Shown here: positions 28,008 through 36,144 of the stretch, piece after piece | How the letters are laid out: every line of letters starts with the position of its first letter | Numbering within the stretch: position 1 is the first letter of the stretch | Source: Bradyrhizobium sp. CCBAU 53340 | GTDB taxonomy: Bacteria; Pseudomonadota; Alphaproteobacteria; Rhizobiales; Xanthobacteraceae | Reading direction: 5' to 3' | NCBI RefSeq assembly: GCF_015291645.1 | Contig: NZ_CP030056.1 | Span: forward strand, 744,001 to 808,000 | DNA length: 64,000 nt | Position numbers and translations under genes: made by a program | Notes under the pieces: model-generated | Seen by the model: only the letters and a program-made list of their open reading frames with translations | Told to the model about the DNA's origin: nothing | The model's database searches: none

Positions 28008-29201
28008 ATGCGCCCCGTGCTCGAGGTGGCGGACATCCTCCGCCGCCACGGCGGCGCCTTCCGTGCCGCGCAGGGTCCTCGGCTGTCCTCCGATCAGCGC
28101 CGTGTGATGGCGGCCATCGAGGCGTGTCGCACAGCGACGCTCGGCGGCCACGTCGAGCGGTGCGACGACTGCGGCCTGGTCCGCGTCGCCTATAACAGCT
28201 GTCGCGATCGGCACTGTCCAAAGTGCCAAGCGCTCGCGCGCGCCCAATGGCTCGCCGAGCGCCAGGCCGACCTGCTGCCGGTCCCCTATTTCCATGTCGT
28301 CTTCACCGTGCCGGCGCCGGTGGCCGCCATCGCGCTGCAGAACAAGACGGCGGTCTACGACATCCTGCTCAAGGCAGCAGCCGAGACGATCCGTCTCATC
28401 AGCGCCGACCCGAAGCATCTCGGTGCCGAGACCGGGATGATCGCCATTCTCCATACCTGGGGCCAGACCCTGACGCATCATCCGCATGCCCATTGCCTCG
28501 TGCCAGGCGGCGGGATCGCCCCTGATGGAAGCTGGGTTCATTGTCGCCCCGGCTTCTTCCTTCCCGTTCGCGTCCTGTCACGATTGTATCGTCGGCTGTT
28601 CCTGGAGCGCCTGCAGGCGGCGTTCAATGGCACCAAGCTCCAGTTCTTCGGCCATCTCGCGCACCTCGTCGAGCCAGCGGCATTCGCCCGCCATCTAACC
28701 GCCCTCCGCAAGGTCGAGTGGGTCGTCTACGCCAAGCGTCCCTTCGGCGGACCAGAACAGGTTCTGGCCTATCTCGGGCGCTACACCCATCGCGTTGCAA
28801 TCGCCAACGGCCGGCTCCTTACCTGTGACCAGGGCCACGTCCGCTTCCGGTGGAAGGATTATCGCGCTGGCAACAGATCCAAAGTGATGACGCTCGACAC
28901 TGAGGAGTTCCTTCGTCGCTTTCTGCTCCACGTATTGCCGAAGGGGTTTCGCCGCATCCGTCATTTTGGCTTCCTGGCGAACGCCTGCCGCGTCGCCAAA
29001 CTCGCGCGCATCCGAGCGGCGCTAAAGGCGCCAGAGCCGCCTCCGCCTGCCGAAGCTGTCGACTATCGTGAGCGCTGCGCCATCCTCATTGGTCACCGCC
29101 TCGACTTGTGCCCCATCTGCGGAGGCCGCATGGTCGAGATTGGGCCTGTGCCGCGTGCGCAAACGCCGCGACGCGCAGCACCTCGCTGCGATACATCATG
29201 A
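28008..29201 (+). CDS. IS91-family HUH transposase
   Basis: 397 residues. N-terminal zinc-binding domain ('CDDCGLVRVAYNSCRDRHC', 'CPKC'). Rolling-circle transposase core with the HUH-type motif in 'LTHHPHAHCLVPGGG' and the catalytic tyrosine in 'VLAYLGRYTHRVAIAN'. A C-terminal 'CPICGG' forms another zinc knuckle. Mechanism: nicking and rolling-circle transfer without target duplication, able to carry adjacent DNA. No disruption seen. Confidence 0.92.
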   Translation: MRPVLEVADILRRHGGAFRAAQGPRLSSDQRRVMAAIEACRTATLGGHVERCDDCGLVRVAYNSCRDRHCPKCQALARAQWLAERQADLLPVPYFHVVFTVPAPVAAIALQNKTAVYDILLKAAAETIRLISADPKHLGAETGMIAILHTWGQTLTHHPHAHCLVPGGGIAPDGSWVHCRPGFFLPVRVLSRLYRRLFLERLQAAFNGTKLQFFGHLAHLVEPAAFARHLTALRKVEWVVYAKRPFGGPEQVLAYLGRYTHRVAIANGRLLTCDQGHVRFRWKDYRAGNRSKVMTLDTEEFLRRFLLHVLPKGFRRIRHFGFLANACRVAKLARIRAALKAPEPPPPAEAVDYRERCAILIGHRLDLCPICGGRMVEIGPVPRAQTPRRAAPRCDTS

Positions 29202-29489
29202 CCGACTACCTCGACTTGTTCGCTCCCACTGCAGGCATCGCCATGCCGACGTTCTCCGTCGGAACGATCAAGCACGCTCACAACGCGCGGCGAACGGGCG
29301 ATAGTCAGCCGCTTGGGCTTGACGCGCCGTTCGACGCTATCGACGCCGGCATCCTCTGCTGCCAATATCAACGGCAATCTGCGGCCACACTCGCTCGCGG
29401 GCCCGACATCGGGTCAATCGCGCCTACCGGCGCCTAGATCGAGCCCCCATAGGTCCTCGCTCACAAGACGCGGCTTCGTTCAATCCAGC
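29202..29489. other. 3' flank of the IS91-like element
   Basis: About 290 bp after the transposase with no recognised gene. The frame at 29108-29437 is mostly a shadow. It contains the inverted word at 29475-29486 and leads into the terminal hairpin, so it is probably the origin end of the element. Confidence 0.4.
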
Positions 29490-29547
29490 TTCAAATAGGT
29501 CCCGCGCTGGACTTGCGGCGAGATCTGCGACGCGGGACCTATTTGAA
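29490..29547. repeat. Long perfect hairpin at the IS91-like end
   Basis: Arms TTCAAATAGGTCCCGCG (29490-29506) and its exact complement (29531-29547), with a 24-base loop. IS91-type elements have terminal hairpins at the origin or terminus of rolling-circle transfer. Its place between the transposase gene and the IS21 repeats suits that role. Confidence 0.65.
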
Positions 29548-29904
29548 CCCTCCAGTATTCCGAGATGATCTCGCCCACCATTCCGATTTGATGTCGCCCG
29601 GGGCGCGAGGCGTTCTGGCTGTCTGGTTTCTGGCATCGGCGAAGCCGCGTGGTCAATCTTGAATCGCGGCTCGACGGGCGGGTTTTTCTGTTGTTCCTGC
29701 TGTGGGCATGTGGGCAACGCTCTTGCGTTGTCCAAGCGTAGCGGCATGTCCACAGCGCCACAGGCTCAGGCCTTTCGGTCAGGTTTGCGGGTTCGCCGCA
29801 TGCTTTCGCCGTTCAGATCGATCCGGTGGGCGTTATGGACCAGGCGGTCGAGGACGGCGTCGGCGTAGGTGGGATCACCAAACACAACAGAGTGCCCCTA
29901 TTTT

Positions 29905-30421
29905 GGAACGGGTCGTGTCTCACGTCACGATCACTGACCCGCATCATTTTCTTTTTGGGCACCGGCTTGAGGTGCTGAAGGAGCGGTCGGGGGCGGTCCC
30001 GCCTACGTCGTTGTCGCGCTGCCGGACGGCCGGCCGCGGGCAGTTCGGATCGCGTCGACGGATCTTGTCGAGACGCCGATCACGCCTCGCCCGAACGCCG
30101 CCGATCTGCCGCGCATCAGTGCCCGTACGCTGATCCCATTGATGCAACATTTGAGCGCGAGTCTGAGCCTTCTCGACGAGAAGGTGATTCGCGATGACCC
30201 ACCGACCGCTTCCAGGTCGCGTTGCGTATCGACCCCTGCCGATATTGGCAAATCCACCCCGCCGTCCGACGGCCGACATTCCGCGCCTGTGGCCGAATCT
30301 GTCGACCGCGACGCAAACCCAGATCGCTCAAATCCTCGCCACGCTGCTGCGGCGAATGCAAGCGGTTCCCGGCACGGCCGGAAGGAGACTGGGTCGTGCT
30401 GATCAGCTCGACCGTCGCTGA
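29905..30421 (+). pseudogene. DUF5372-like gene and small ORF of a recombinase unit
   Basis: 'VTITDPHHFLFGHRLEVL' begins at about 29920 and continues, after a frameshift near 29990, with 'YVVVALPDGRPRAVRIASTD' and 'RISARTLIPLMQHLSASLS'. This fits the DUF5372 family found just upstream of serine recombinases on rhizobial replicons. A small overlapping frame (30194-30421) with 'RLWPNLSTATQTQIAQILA' corresponds to the short middle gene of such units. Family names are from recall; no function is known. Confidence 0.55.
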
Positions 30422-31191
30422 CGAGCGGCTCACGACCGCACACCGAGCCAAGTTGGCCTACGTCTACGTGCGGCAGTCATCCGTGAACCAGGTGCGCCAG
30501 CACCAGGAGAGCACCGAGCTGCAGTACCGCCTCGTCGATCGGGCCATCGGTCTGGGCTGGCCGCCGGAGCGCGTCCAGGTCATTGACGAGGATCTGGGCA
30601 AGTCCGGAGCTGGCGCTGTGGATCGTCATGGTTTCCAGAAGCTCATTGCCGAGATCGGCCTTGGCAACGCCGGCCTTGTGGTGAGCCTCGACGCTTCTCG
30701 CTTGGCCCGTCGTCTGGCAGACCGCCACAACCAGCGAGCATCACGTACAACGGCGCGTTCATACCTACCGCAACTACATTGACATTGATCGGTTGCGGCG
30801 ACGGATCGTCGAGTTGAATGCTGAACATAAAATGGATGCCGAGATCGCGGCAATCCTCAATCAGGAAGGCTTTGTCGCGGCCCGAGGCTGCGCTTTCAAA
30901 GGCGAGAACGTCCGGCTGTTGCGCACCCGCTGGGGCATTCCCACGGTCAAAATCAACGGCGTAGACAAGAATCCGATGCGCTGGCCCGACGGCAGCTTCT
31001 CGATTCAGGGCGCAGCGGCTGAGCTTGGAGTAACCCCGCAGACGGTATTCGACTATCTCGCGCGCGGAATGCTGGCAGGTCGTCAGTTAACCAAAGGCCA
31101 GCCATGGCAGATCGAGCTCTCAGACGAACAAATCAGTCAGCTTCGCAATCGAGTACAACACACCAAGCGTTCGAAGGAGGAGGCATCATGA
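30396..31191 (+). pseudogene. Large serine recombinase with internal deletion
   Basis: Probable GTG start at 30396 (SD GGAAGGAG). The N-terminal resolvase domain is present: 'AKLAYVYVRQSSVNQVRQHQ' with the nucleophilic Ser, 'VIDEDLGKSGAG', 'VSLDASRLAR'. At about 30735 it jumps, in another frame, to the C-terminal part ('VHTYRNYIDIDRLRRRI', 'DAEIAAILNQEGFVAARG', 'LGVTPQTVFDYLARG'), to a stop at 31191. Several hundred central codons are missing compared with the usual 600-700 residues. Inactive. Confidence 0.75.
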
Positions 31192-31341
31192 AGTCATCGG
31201 CTCGCCGATCAGCGCGTGCCATTGATCGATCGGGAGCTGGCTGGTGACGATGGTGGAGCCGCGGCCGTAGCGGTCCTCGAGGATCTCCAGGAGGTCGTGG
31301 CGGGCCGCGGCGTCAAGCGGCTCGAGGCCCCAGTCGTCGTA

Positions 31342-32707
31342 TGTGGACGGCCTCTGATGGCAAGCACAATTTGGCACTTCGAACGACTTGGACGGCTGCG
31401 ATCGTATGTCCGGCGTTTAGCGCGGATCATATCTCCGCTGGCCCTGATGAAGTCCGACAACCAAGGGGTCACATCAAGGATGCGAGCTTTGAGGCTCACA
31501 CGACTGGTCGGGTTTTCCTGGTTTTCGGTGGCGACCGTTGTCTTTCATCATGCCTTTCTTGCACTTACCAAGCTTATAACTCTTCGATGCGGCTGTCCGA
31601 CACTCAAAGTTTGGCGAACATCTCGGTGCGGAAGCATTCTCCGGTTTTCATCATTGCCCAGATGATCCGAGCAAGCTTGTTGGCGAGGGCGACGGTCACA
31701 AGCCGCGCCGGCTTTTTTAGCCAAAAGCCCGACAATCCAGTCGCGCAAGCCGCCGCGGCGTTTTTCCACAACGTTTAGAAGCGATGTTGCTCCGAGAACG
31801 AGTAACTTCCTTATATATCGATTACCCGCCTTGGTGATGGTTCCGAGAGTTGGTTTACCCCCGCTTGAAATTTGCCTGGGCGTCAGACCCAGCCAGGCAG
31901 CAAAATCCCGTCCCGAATTGAATACGCTTGGGTCTGGTACACTGGCTGTAATTACCGAGGCAACAAGCTTGCCAACGCCGGAAATTTCTCCGAGCGAACG
32001 GCTCGTCTCGCTGAGCGCGTGAGCCTTGGCGATCTCCCTCTCCAAATCATCGAGTGCGCCTCCGAGCGCATCAATTTGCTGACCGAGAACCCTCGCGGCC
32101 AGGACAGCGGCGTCGGGAAGAGTCGCATCGCCTTCTGCGAGGCCTAAAGGCTCGTCGACGCGGCCGGTGCCCTTGGCGACGACAAGACCGAATTCGGCCA
32201 AATGGCCGCGTAGAGCGTTCACGCTCATCGTTCGCTGTTTGACCAGCAGCTCGCGCGTCTTGTGCCACATCAGGGTCGCTTGCTGATCAGCGCTCTTGAT
32301 CGGCACAAAACGCATGGCAGGGCGCGAGACCGCTTCACAGATGGCTTCCGCATCGACGGCATCGTTCTTACCTCGCTTGACATAGGGTTTTGTGTAGGCC
32401 GGCGGCATCAGAGACACATCGTGTCCCATGGCCTTCAGTTCGCGCGCCCTATAGTGGGCTGAGCCGCAAGCCTCCATGCCAACGCGGCACGGCTCGATCC
32501 TCGAGAAGAACTCGCGCATCGTCCGGCGCGTCAGCTTGCGCTTTACGGCTGGTGCATCCTCACTAGACAGCGCATTAATCTGAAAATAGTTCTTGGCGAG
32601 ATCAACGCCTATTCTAATAAACTTCATCTCGGACGGTCCCCCTTCTTTGTGGCGCTCTGGCGACCACGCCTTGGCACTATGATGCCGTTGAGGTGAGGCC
32701 GTCCACA
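31342..32707 (-). mobile_element. IS110-family element of the IS1111 type inside istB
   Basis: A 13-bp inverted repeat TGTGGACGGCCTC (31342-31354) / GAGGCCGTCCACA (32695-32707) marks the ends; subterminal repeats of this size characterise the IS1111 group. It interrupts istB between 'LLIFD' and 'DDWGLEPL'. About 1.37 kb with one transposase gene. About 190 bp follow the transposase, where IS1111-type elements place their guide RNA region. Confidence 0.75.
31548..32627 (-). CDS. IS1111/IS110-family transposase with altered C-terminus
   Basis: Start ATG at 32627 ('MKFIRIGVDLAKNYFQINAL'). DEDD residues: D in 'IGVDLAKN', E in 'GMEACGSAHY', D pair in 'KRGKNDAVDAEAICEAV'. Tnp20 region: 'SGVGKLVASVITASVPDP', 'FAAWLGLTPRQISSGGKPTLG'. 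After 'IVGLLAKK' an A6 tract appears to have gained or lost a base: the family tail ('LVTVALANKLARIIWAM', 'GECFRTEMFAKL') is read in the next frame. The annotated frame therefore ends with about 60 unrelated residues at 31548. Activity is doubtful. Confidence 0.78.
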   Translation of the reverse strand: MKFIRIGVDLAKNYFQINALSSEDAPAVKRKLTRRTMREFFSRIEPCRVGMEACGSAHYRARELKAMGHDVSLMPPAYTKPYVKRGKNDAVDAEAICEAVSRPAMRFVPIKSADQQATLMWHKTRELLVKQRTMSVNALRGHLAEFGLVVAKGTGRVDEPLGLAEGDATLPDAAVLAARVLGQQIDALGGALDDLEREIAKAHALSETSRSLGEISGVGKLVASVITASVPDPSVFNSGRDFAAWLGLTPRQISSGGKPTLGTITKAGNRYIRKLLVLGATSLLNVVEKRRGGLRDWIVGLLAKKAGAACDRRPRQQACSDHLGNDENRRMLPHRDVRQTLSVGQPHRRVISLVSARKA

Positions 32708-33222
32708 CCATCAAAGATGAGGAGATCGACGCGGCCAAGCGCGCGCAGCAGGCGGGAGTGGCGGCCGTCGCCGCGCGCCAAAGCGAGATCGCTAAACAGC
32801 CGTGGGACGCGCTGATAAAGCACGGAGCGATTGTCGCGGCAGGCCTTGTTGCCGAGCGCTGAGGCGAGCCAGCTCTTACCGACGCCGGAGGGCCCGCAGA
32901 TCAAAAGGTGGCGTGGTCGTCGATCCATTGCCCTTCGACCAGCATCGTCAGCAGGCTGCGGTCGAGGCCGCGCGGGGTGCGATAGTCGATGTCCTCGACG
33001 CAGGCCTCCTGGCGCAGCTTGGCGTATTGCAGCCGCTTCGACAGCCGCTTGTCGCGTCGCAGCGACGCTTCGCGTTCGAGCAGGAGCGCGAGCCATTCGG
33101 CGTGGCCGAGGCTTGCGGCCTCGCCGCCGGCTTCGATGTCGGCGAAGGCGCCTTCGCCATGCCATGCAGGCCGAGCGTGTAGAGTTGATCGAGGGGCGGA
33201 TGCGTGAGCAAGGCGTGATCTC

Positions 33223-34705
33223 CTAGTTGTAGTAGCGCGGCCCGCGGTTGTTGGGATGGAGGATCGGCGCGTCGTCCGCGGGCCGCTTGGGTGAAGGCCG
33301 CCGATCGAGATTGTTGGCGAGGATCGATTTGACTGAGCCGTAGGTGCGCGCCGATGTGCGAAAGCCCTGCTCGGGGTGCGTGCGTTCATCGAGGATCAGG
33401 TCGCACAGCGCGGCGGTGGCCGGCCCGATCGCGGCGGCCTCCTTGCGGATGCGCTCGATGGTCCAGCCGGCGTAGCGCCGATGACTGGACGCCATGTGTT
33501 CCGGCACGGTGGTGTGCTTGTGGTTGCCGCTCATGCGCTGATGCGCGGCGATCCGCTCGCCCTTGTGGAATATCTCCACGGTGCGGGCGGTGAAGCGCAC
33601 CTCGACCTCGGCGCGGACGAAGCGATGCGGGACGCTGTAGTAATGCGCCTCGACCTCGACGTGGTAGTCGATGCTGGCCCGGCAGATCCGCCACTCGGCG
33701 AACACGTAAGGGCTCTCCGGCAAGACCCTGAGTGCCGGCCGGTCGATCTCCTCCAGCAGCTTGCGGCGGGTCACGCCGAGCCGCCGGATCGGTCGCTCCT
33801 CGTTGAGCCGGGTCATTAACTCGGCGATCGCCGCGTTGACCTCGGCGAGGCTGTGGAAGGTCCGATGGCGCAGCCGTCCGAGCAGCCAGCGCTCGACCAT
33901 GAGGACCGCCTGCTCGACCTTGGCCTTGTCCCGTGGCCGCCGTGGGCCTGGCCGGCAGAATGGCGGTGCCGTATTGCGCCGCCATGTCGGCGTAGCTGCG
34001 GTTGATCTGCGGATCGTACAGGCAGGCCTTGATCACGGCGACCTTGGTGTTGTCCGGCACCAGCAGTGCCGGCACGCCGCCGATCGCCTCGAAGGCGCCG
34101 ACGTGGCCATCGATCCAGTCGGCGAGCCCCTGCGTCCAGGTCGCCTGCGCGCAGGTGAAGCTCGATGCGCCGAGCACCGCGACGAAGATCTGCGCGGTGC
34201 GCCGCTCGCCGGTAAACCGGTCGATCACCACCGGCACGCCGTCGCCCGCATAATCGACGAACAGCTTGTCGCCGGCTGCATGCGACTGGCGCATCGTCGC
34301 CGACAGCCGGCCTTCCCAGGCCCGGTAGAGCTCGCAGAACCGCGAATAGCGATACCCGCCGGGTTCGCCCGCGATGTACTCCTCCCACAGGATCGACAGC
34401 GTCACGTGCGTGCGCCGGAGCTCGCGGTGCACCGCCGCCCAGTCCGGCTCCGCCTGCCGGCGATGGCCACGCCGGGTGCCGAGACCGGCTCCCGCGCTGG
34501 CGAACAACCGGGCTTCCAGCACAGCGTCGGTGATGCCGTCGGGCAATGGCCAGGTCAGCCCCGCCGCTTCAAACCGGCGGATCGTCAACCGCACCGTCGA
34601 AGGCACCGTCCCCAACCGCCGCGCAATCTCGCGGGTCGGCATCCCAGCCGACTTCAATCTGATCACATCGCGCACATGGCGCATCGCAAGCCTCTCCGTC
34701 GGCAT
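33223..34705 (-). pseudogene. istA: istA of IS21 #2, frameshifted
   Basis: From ATG 34705: 'RHVRDVIRLKSAGMPTREIA' HTH, rve core with D in 'KLFVDYAGDGVPV' and D in 'PALLVPDNTKVAV'. Near 33950 the frame breaks after '[11 protein letters not shown]'. The true continuation is in another frame from about 33935: '[20 protein letters not shown]' and the C-terminal '[17 protein letters not shown]', to a stop at 33223. One indel inactivates it. It lies 12 bp before istB, as normal for IS21. Confidence 0.87.
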
Positions 34706-35042
34706 CCAGGTCCCCCTTCGCAACGAAAGGCGGGACCGTATCGGAGCCAGAAGAGGCCTCGTCACCCCGGGTTCGCTCTTGCGATACCCCGGGCGACATC
34801 ATCCCGGAATGGTGGGCGACATCAAGCGGAATCAGCAGCCGAACTCCTTGACCCATTTGCGCAGAACGTTCTCATGAACGTCCAGGTCGCGGCCGGCTTG
34901 TGCCACCGACACCCCGCGTTTCCGGACCAGCTTGACCGCCTAGATCTTGAACTTGCGACTAAACTTCCGTCTCTTCATCGCCCACCTCCGGCTTCATGAA
35001 ACACCTAATCTCGGTGTCCATCAAACCGGCAGCAGCTCAGAC

Positions 35043-35235
35043 TGAGGGAGCGTGCCACGCGCCGTCGGCGGCTTGGCAATGATGATTGTTTGGTGCAATT
35101 CACGCTTGATAGCGCCGTCAGGCAACAGCTTTGGCCAATGTCAACGGCGCGTCAGTCCTGCGAGCGCCGGCTCGGATGTACAGGTTGTCTTCCAATTGTC
35201 GCTGAAGTCAACCCACGCTGAGCTTGTCCATATGC
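35043..35235. other. Spacer after the large IS3 element
   Basis: About 190 bp between the GAC target repeat and the 3' end of the dehydrogenase gene. No gene or terminator evident. Confidence 0.4.
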
Positions 35236-36144
35236 TTAAATTGAACTCCGCGCGGCAAGGAGTCTCAAGAGTGCGCGATCACGTTCACCTTCTAATTCGG
35301 AAATCGATCTGCCATCCGCCTCTGCATGGACGCCAGCGACCAGACGGGTACAGACATCGGGAGTAAGCTGTGGCTGACCTAGCGTGGCCCATCGGCGTTC
35401 CTGGCTAGGCCCGAGATGTCGCAGGTAATGCTCAATTCCCCCAGGACCCCCACCAAGGTGGTAGGCCATATGTGCACCGACCACTGACCAGCGCAGCCCA
35501 GGTCCATGCACGAGCGCCGCGTCGACAGCGGCGACATCAGCAATATTCTCGGCGACTAAGTTGACCGCTTCACGCCAGAGTGCTGAAGCAAGCCGGTTGG
35601 CGATGTGCCCTACTACGTCGCGGGCTAAAAGAACTGGCTCGCGGCCGAGCCCGCGAAAGAACGACACAGCCGTCGTCCGAAGATCAGCATCGGCCCCATA
35701 AATCTCCACTAGCGGCATGATGTGTGGAGGATTGAAGGGATGAGCAGTAATGAATCGCGAGGTTCGTTTTAGGCTGGTGGCAAGCTGTGACCAAGTTAGA
35801 GAGGATGTACTGCTTGCGAGTACCGTATCGGGATGGGCTGCCGCCTCAACGCGGCCGTAGAGCTCTCCTTTTAACTCGAGCACTTCGGGTGCGTTTTCCT
35901 GAACCCAAAAGGCGTCGGAAACCGCCTGTTCCGGTGTCTCGACAAGGCGAAAGGAACCAAGGCCTGATTCAAGTTCCGAGGGACGAAAAACCTGCTTCTG
36001 ACATCGAGAAATCGCTTCTTGCAACAGGGACTGCGATTTTGGCGCTGGATCCCAGCCGACGACGTCATAACCATAGGCAGTGAATAGCGCCGACCAGCTT
36101 TGGCCTATAAGCCCGCAGCCGAGAACCGCGATTGTGCCATTCAT
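35236..36144 (-). CDS. 3-hydroxyacyl-CoA/carnitine-type NAD dehydrogenase
   Basis: 302 residues. N-terminal Rossmann motif 'IAVLGCGLIGQSWSALF' and 'VVGWDP'. 'ASSTSSLTWSQLA', then the catalytic-region motif 'ITAHPFNPPHIMPLVEI'. C-terminal domain 'VVGHIANRLASALWREAVNL' and 'GPGLRWSVVGAHMAYHLGG', typical of the L-carnitine dehydrogenase/L-gulonate dehydrogenase (lambda-crystallin) branch of the 3-hydroxyacyl-CoA dehydrogenase family. It oxidises a 3-hydroxy acid with NAD+. The start overlaps the amidase stop as ATGA, so the two are coupled: the amidase may release the 3-hydroxy acid that this enzyme oxidises. Confidence 0.85.
   Translation of the reverse strand: MNGTIAVLGCGLIGQSWSALFTAYGYDVVGWDPAPKSQSLLQEAISRCQKQVFRPSELESGLGSFRLVETPEQAVSDAFWVQENAPEVLELKGELYGRVEAAAHPDTVLASSTSSLTWSQLATSLKRTSRFITAHPFNPPHIMPLVEIYGADADLRTTAVSFFRGLGREPVLLARDVVGHIANRLASALWREAVNLVAENIADVAAVDAALVHGPGLRWSVVGAHMAYHLGGGPGGIEHYLRHLGPSQERRWATLGQPQLTPDVCTRLVAGVHAEADGRSISELEGERDRALLRLLAARSSI

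Larger units (their letters stand above)
27027..29547 (+). mobile_element. IS91-like element with tyrosine recombinase and HUH transposase
   Basis: Two intact genes on the plus strand, flanked by an inverted 12-bp word (GGATTGAACGAA at 27027-27038, TTCGTTCAATCC at 29475-29486). A strong hairpin follows at 29490-29547. GAAC, the IS91 target tetranucleotide, occurs at both ends (inside GGATTGAAC and in TTTGAACC at 29543). It sits within the left end repeats of IS21 #2. Exact borders are uncertain by tens of bases. Confidence 0.7.
29766..33211 (-). pseudogene. istB: istB of IS21 #2, in three pieces with extra frameshifts
   Basis: N-terminal piece 33211-about 32708: 'LTHPPLDQLYTLGLHGMAKA', 'DYRTPRGLDRSLLTMLVEG', Walker A 'LICGPSGVGKSWLASALGN', 'RVDLLIFD', with two frameshifts (near 33155 and 32910). 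Middle piece about 31345-31190: '[19 protein letters not shown]' and '[18 protein letters not shown]'. C-terminal piece about 29890-29766: '[19 protein letters not shown]'. The gaps are filled by the IS1111-type element and the recombinase unit. Non-functional. Confidence 0.82.
26979..34837 (-). mobile_element. Second IS21-family element, itself carrying three inserts
   Basis: Ends begin TGCTGATTCC and carry repeated words of the type GATTTGATCTCGCCCA (left, 26979-27022) and TGATGTCGCCCACCATTCC (right, to 34837). An 8-bp duplication GCCGAACT is present at 26971-26978 and 34838-34845. istA and istB are on the minus strand at the right. Further end-type repeats at about 29553-29598 show that the left end was split from the rest by the IS91-like insert. 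Other inserts: a recombinase unit (about 29890-31190) and an IS1111-type element (31342-32707). Confidence 0.87.
25217..34980 (-). pseudogene. IS3-family orfA split into three pieces by IS21 and IS110
   Basis: Piece 1 (34980-34838): 'MKRRKFSRKFKI', a TAG, then 'AVKLVRKRGVSVAQAGRDL' to 'WVKEFG'. Piece 2 (26978-26863): 'SDPVQAFPGHGQMKPEQQE' and 'RLRREVAKLKAERDIL'. Piece 3 (25258-25217): 'RKAAAYFAKEAT' and stop. Removing IS21 with its 8-bp repeat and IS110 with its 2-bp core rebuilds a normal OrfA of about 100 residues, except for the internal TAG at codon 13. Confidence 0.88.
22870..35039 (-). mobile_element. IS3-family element expanded to 12.2 kb by nested insertions
   Basis: Both ends share TGAGCTGCTGCCGG and TTTGATGGACACC as inverted repeats (22870-22896 and 35013-35039). 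A GAC target duplication flanks it (22867-22869, 35040-35042). Between the ends, pieces of one orfA and one orfB appear in the right order and strand: orfA N-terminus at 34838-34980, middle at 26863-26978, end at 25217-25258, orfB at 24628-25220 and 22900-23176. Summed, about 1.25 kb, the normal IS3 size. Insertions: IS21 (26979-34837), IS110 (25259-26862), IS30 (23177-24627). Confidence 0.9.

Noticed and set aside
31710..31735. Programmed frameshift in the IS1111-type transposase
   Set aside because: The A6 tract does not form a -1 slippery heptamer in phase, and the needed shift is +1; a mutation or sequencing error is more likely.
33761..34999. 412-codon plus-strand frame
   Set aside because: It lies antisense to the istA pseudogene and the IS3 orfA start, is rich in Arg/Pro/Ala and shows no domain.
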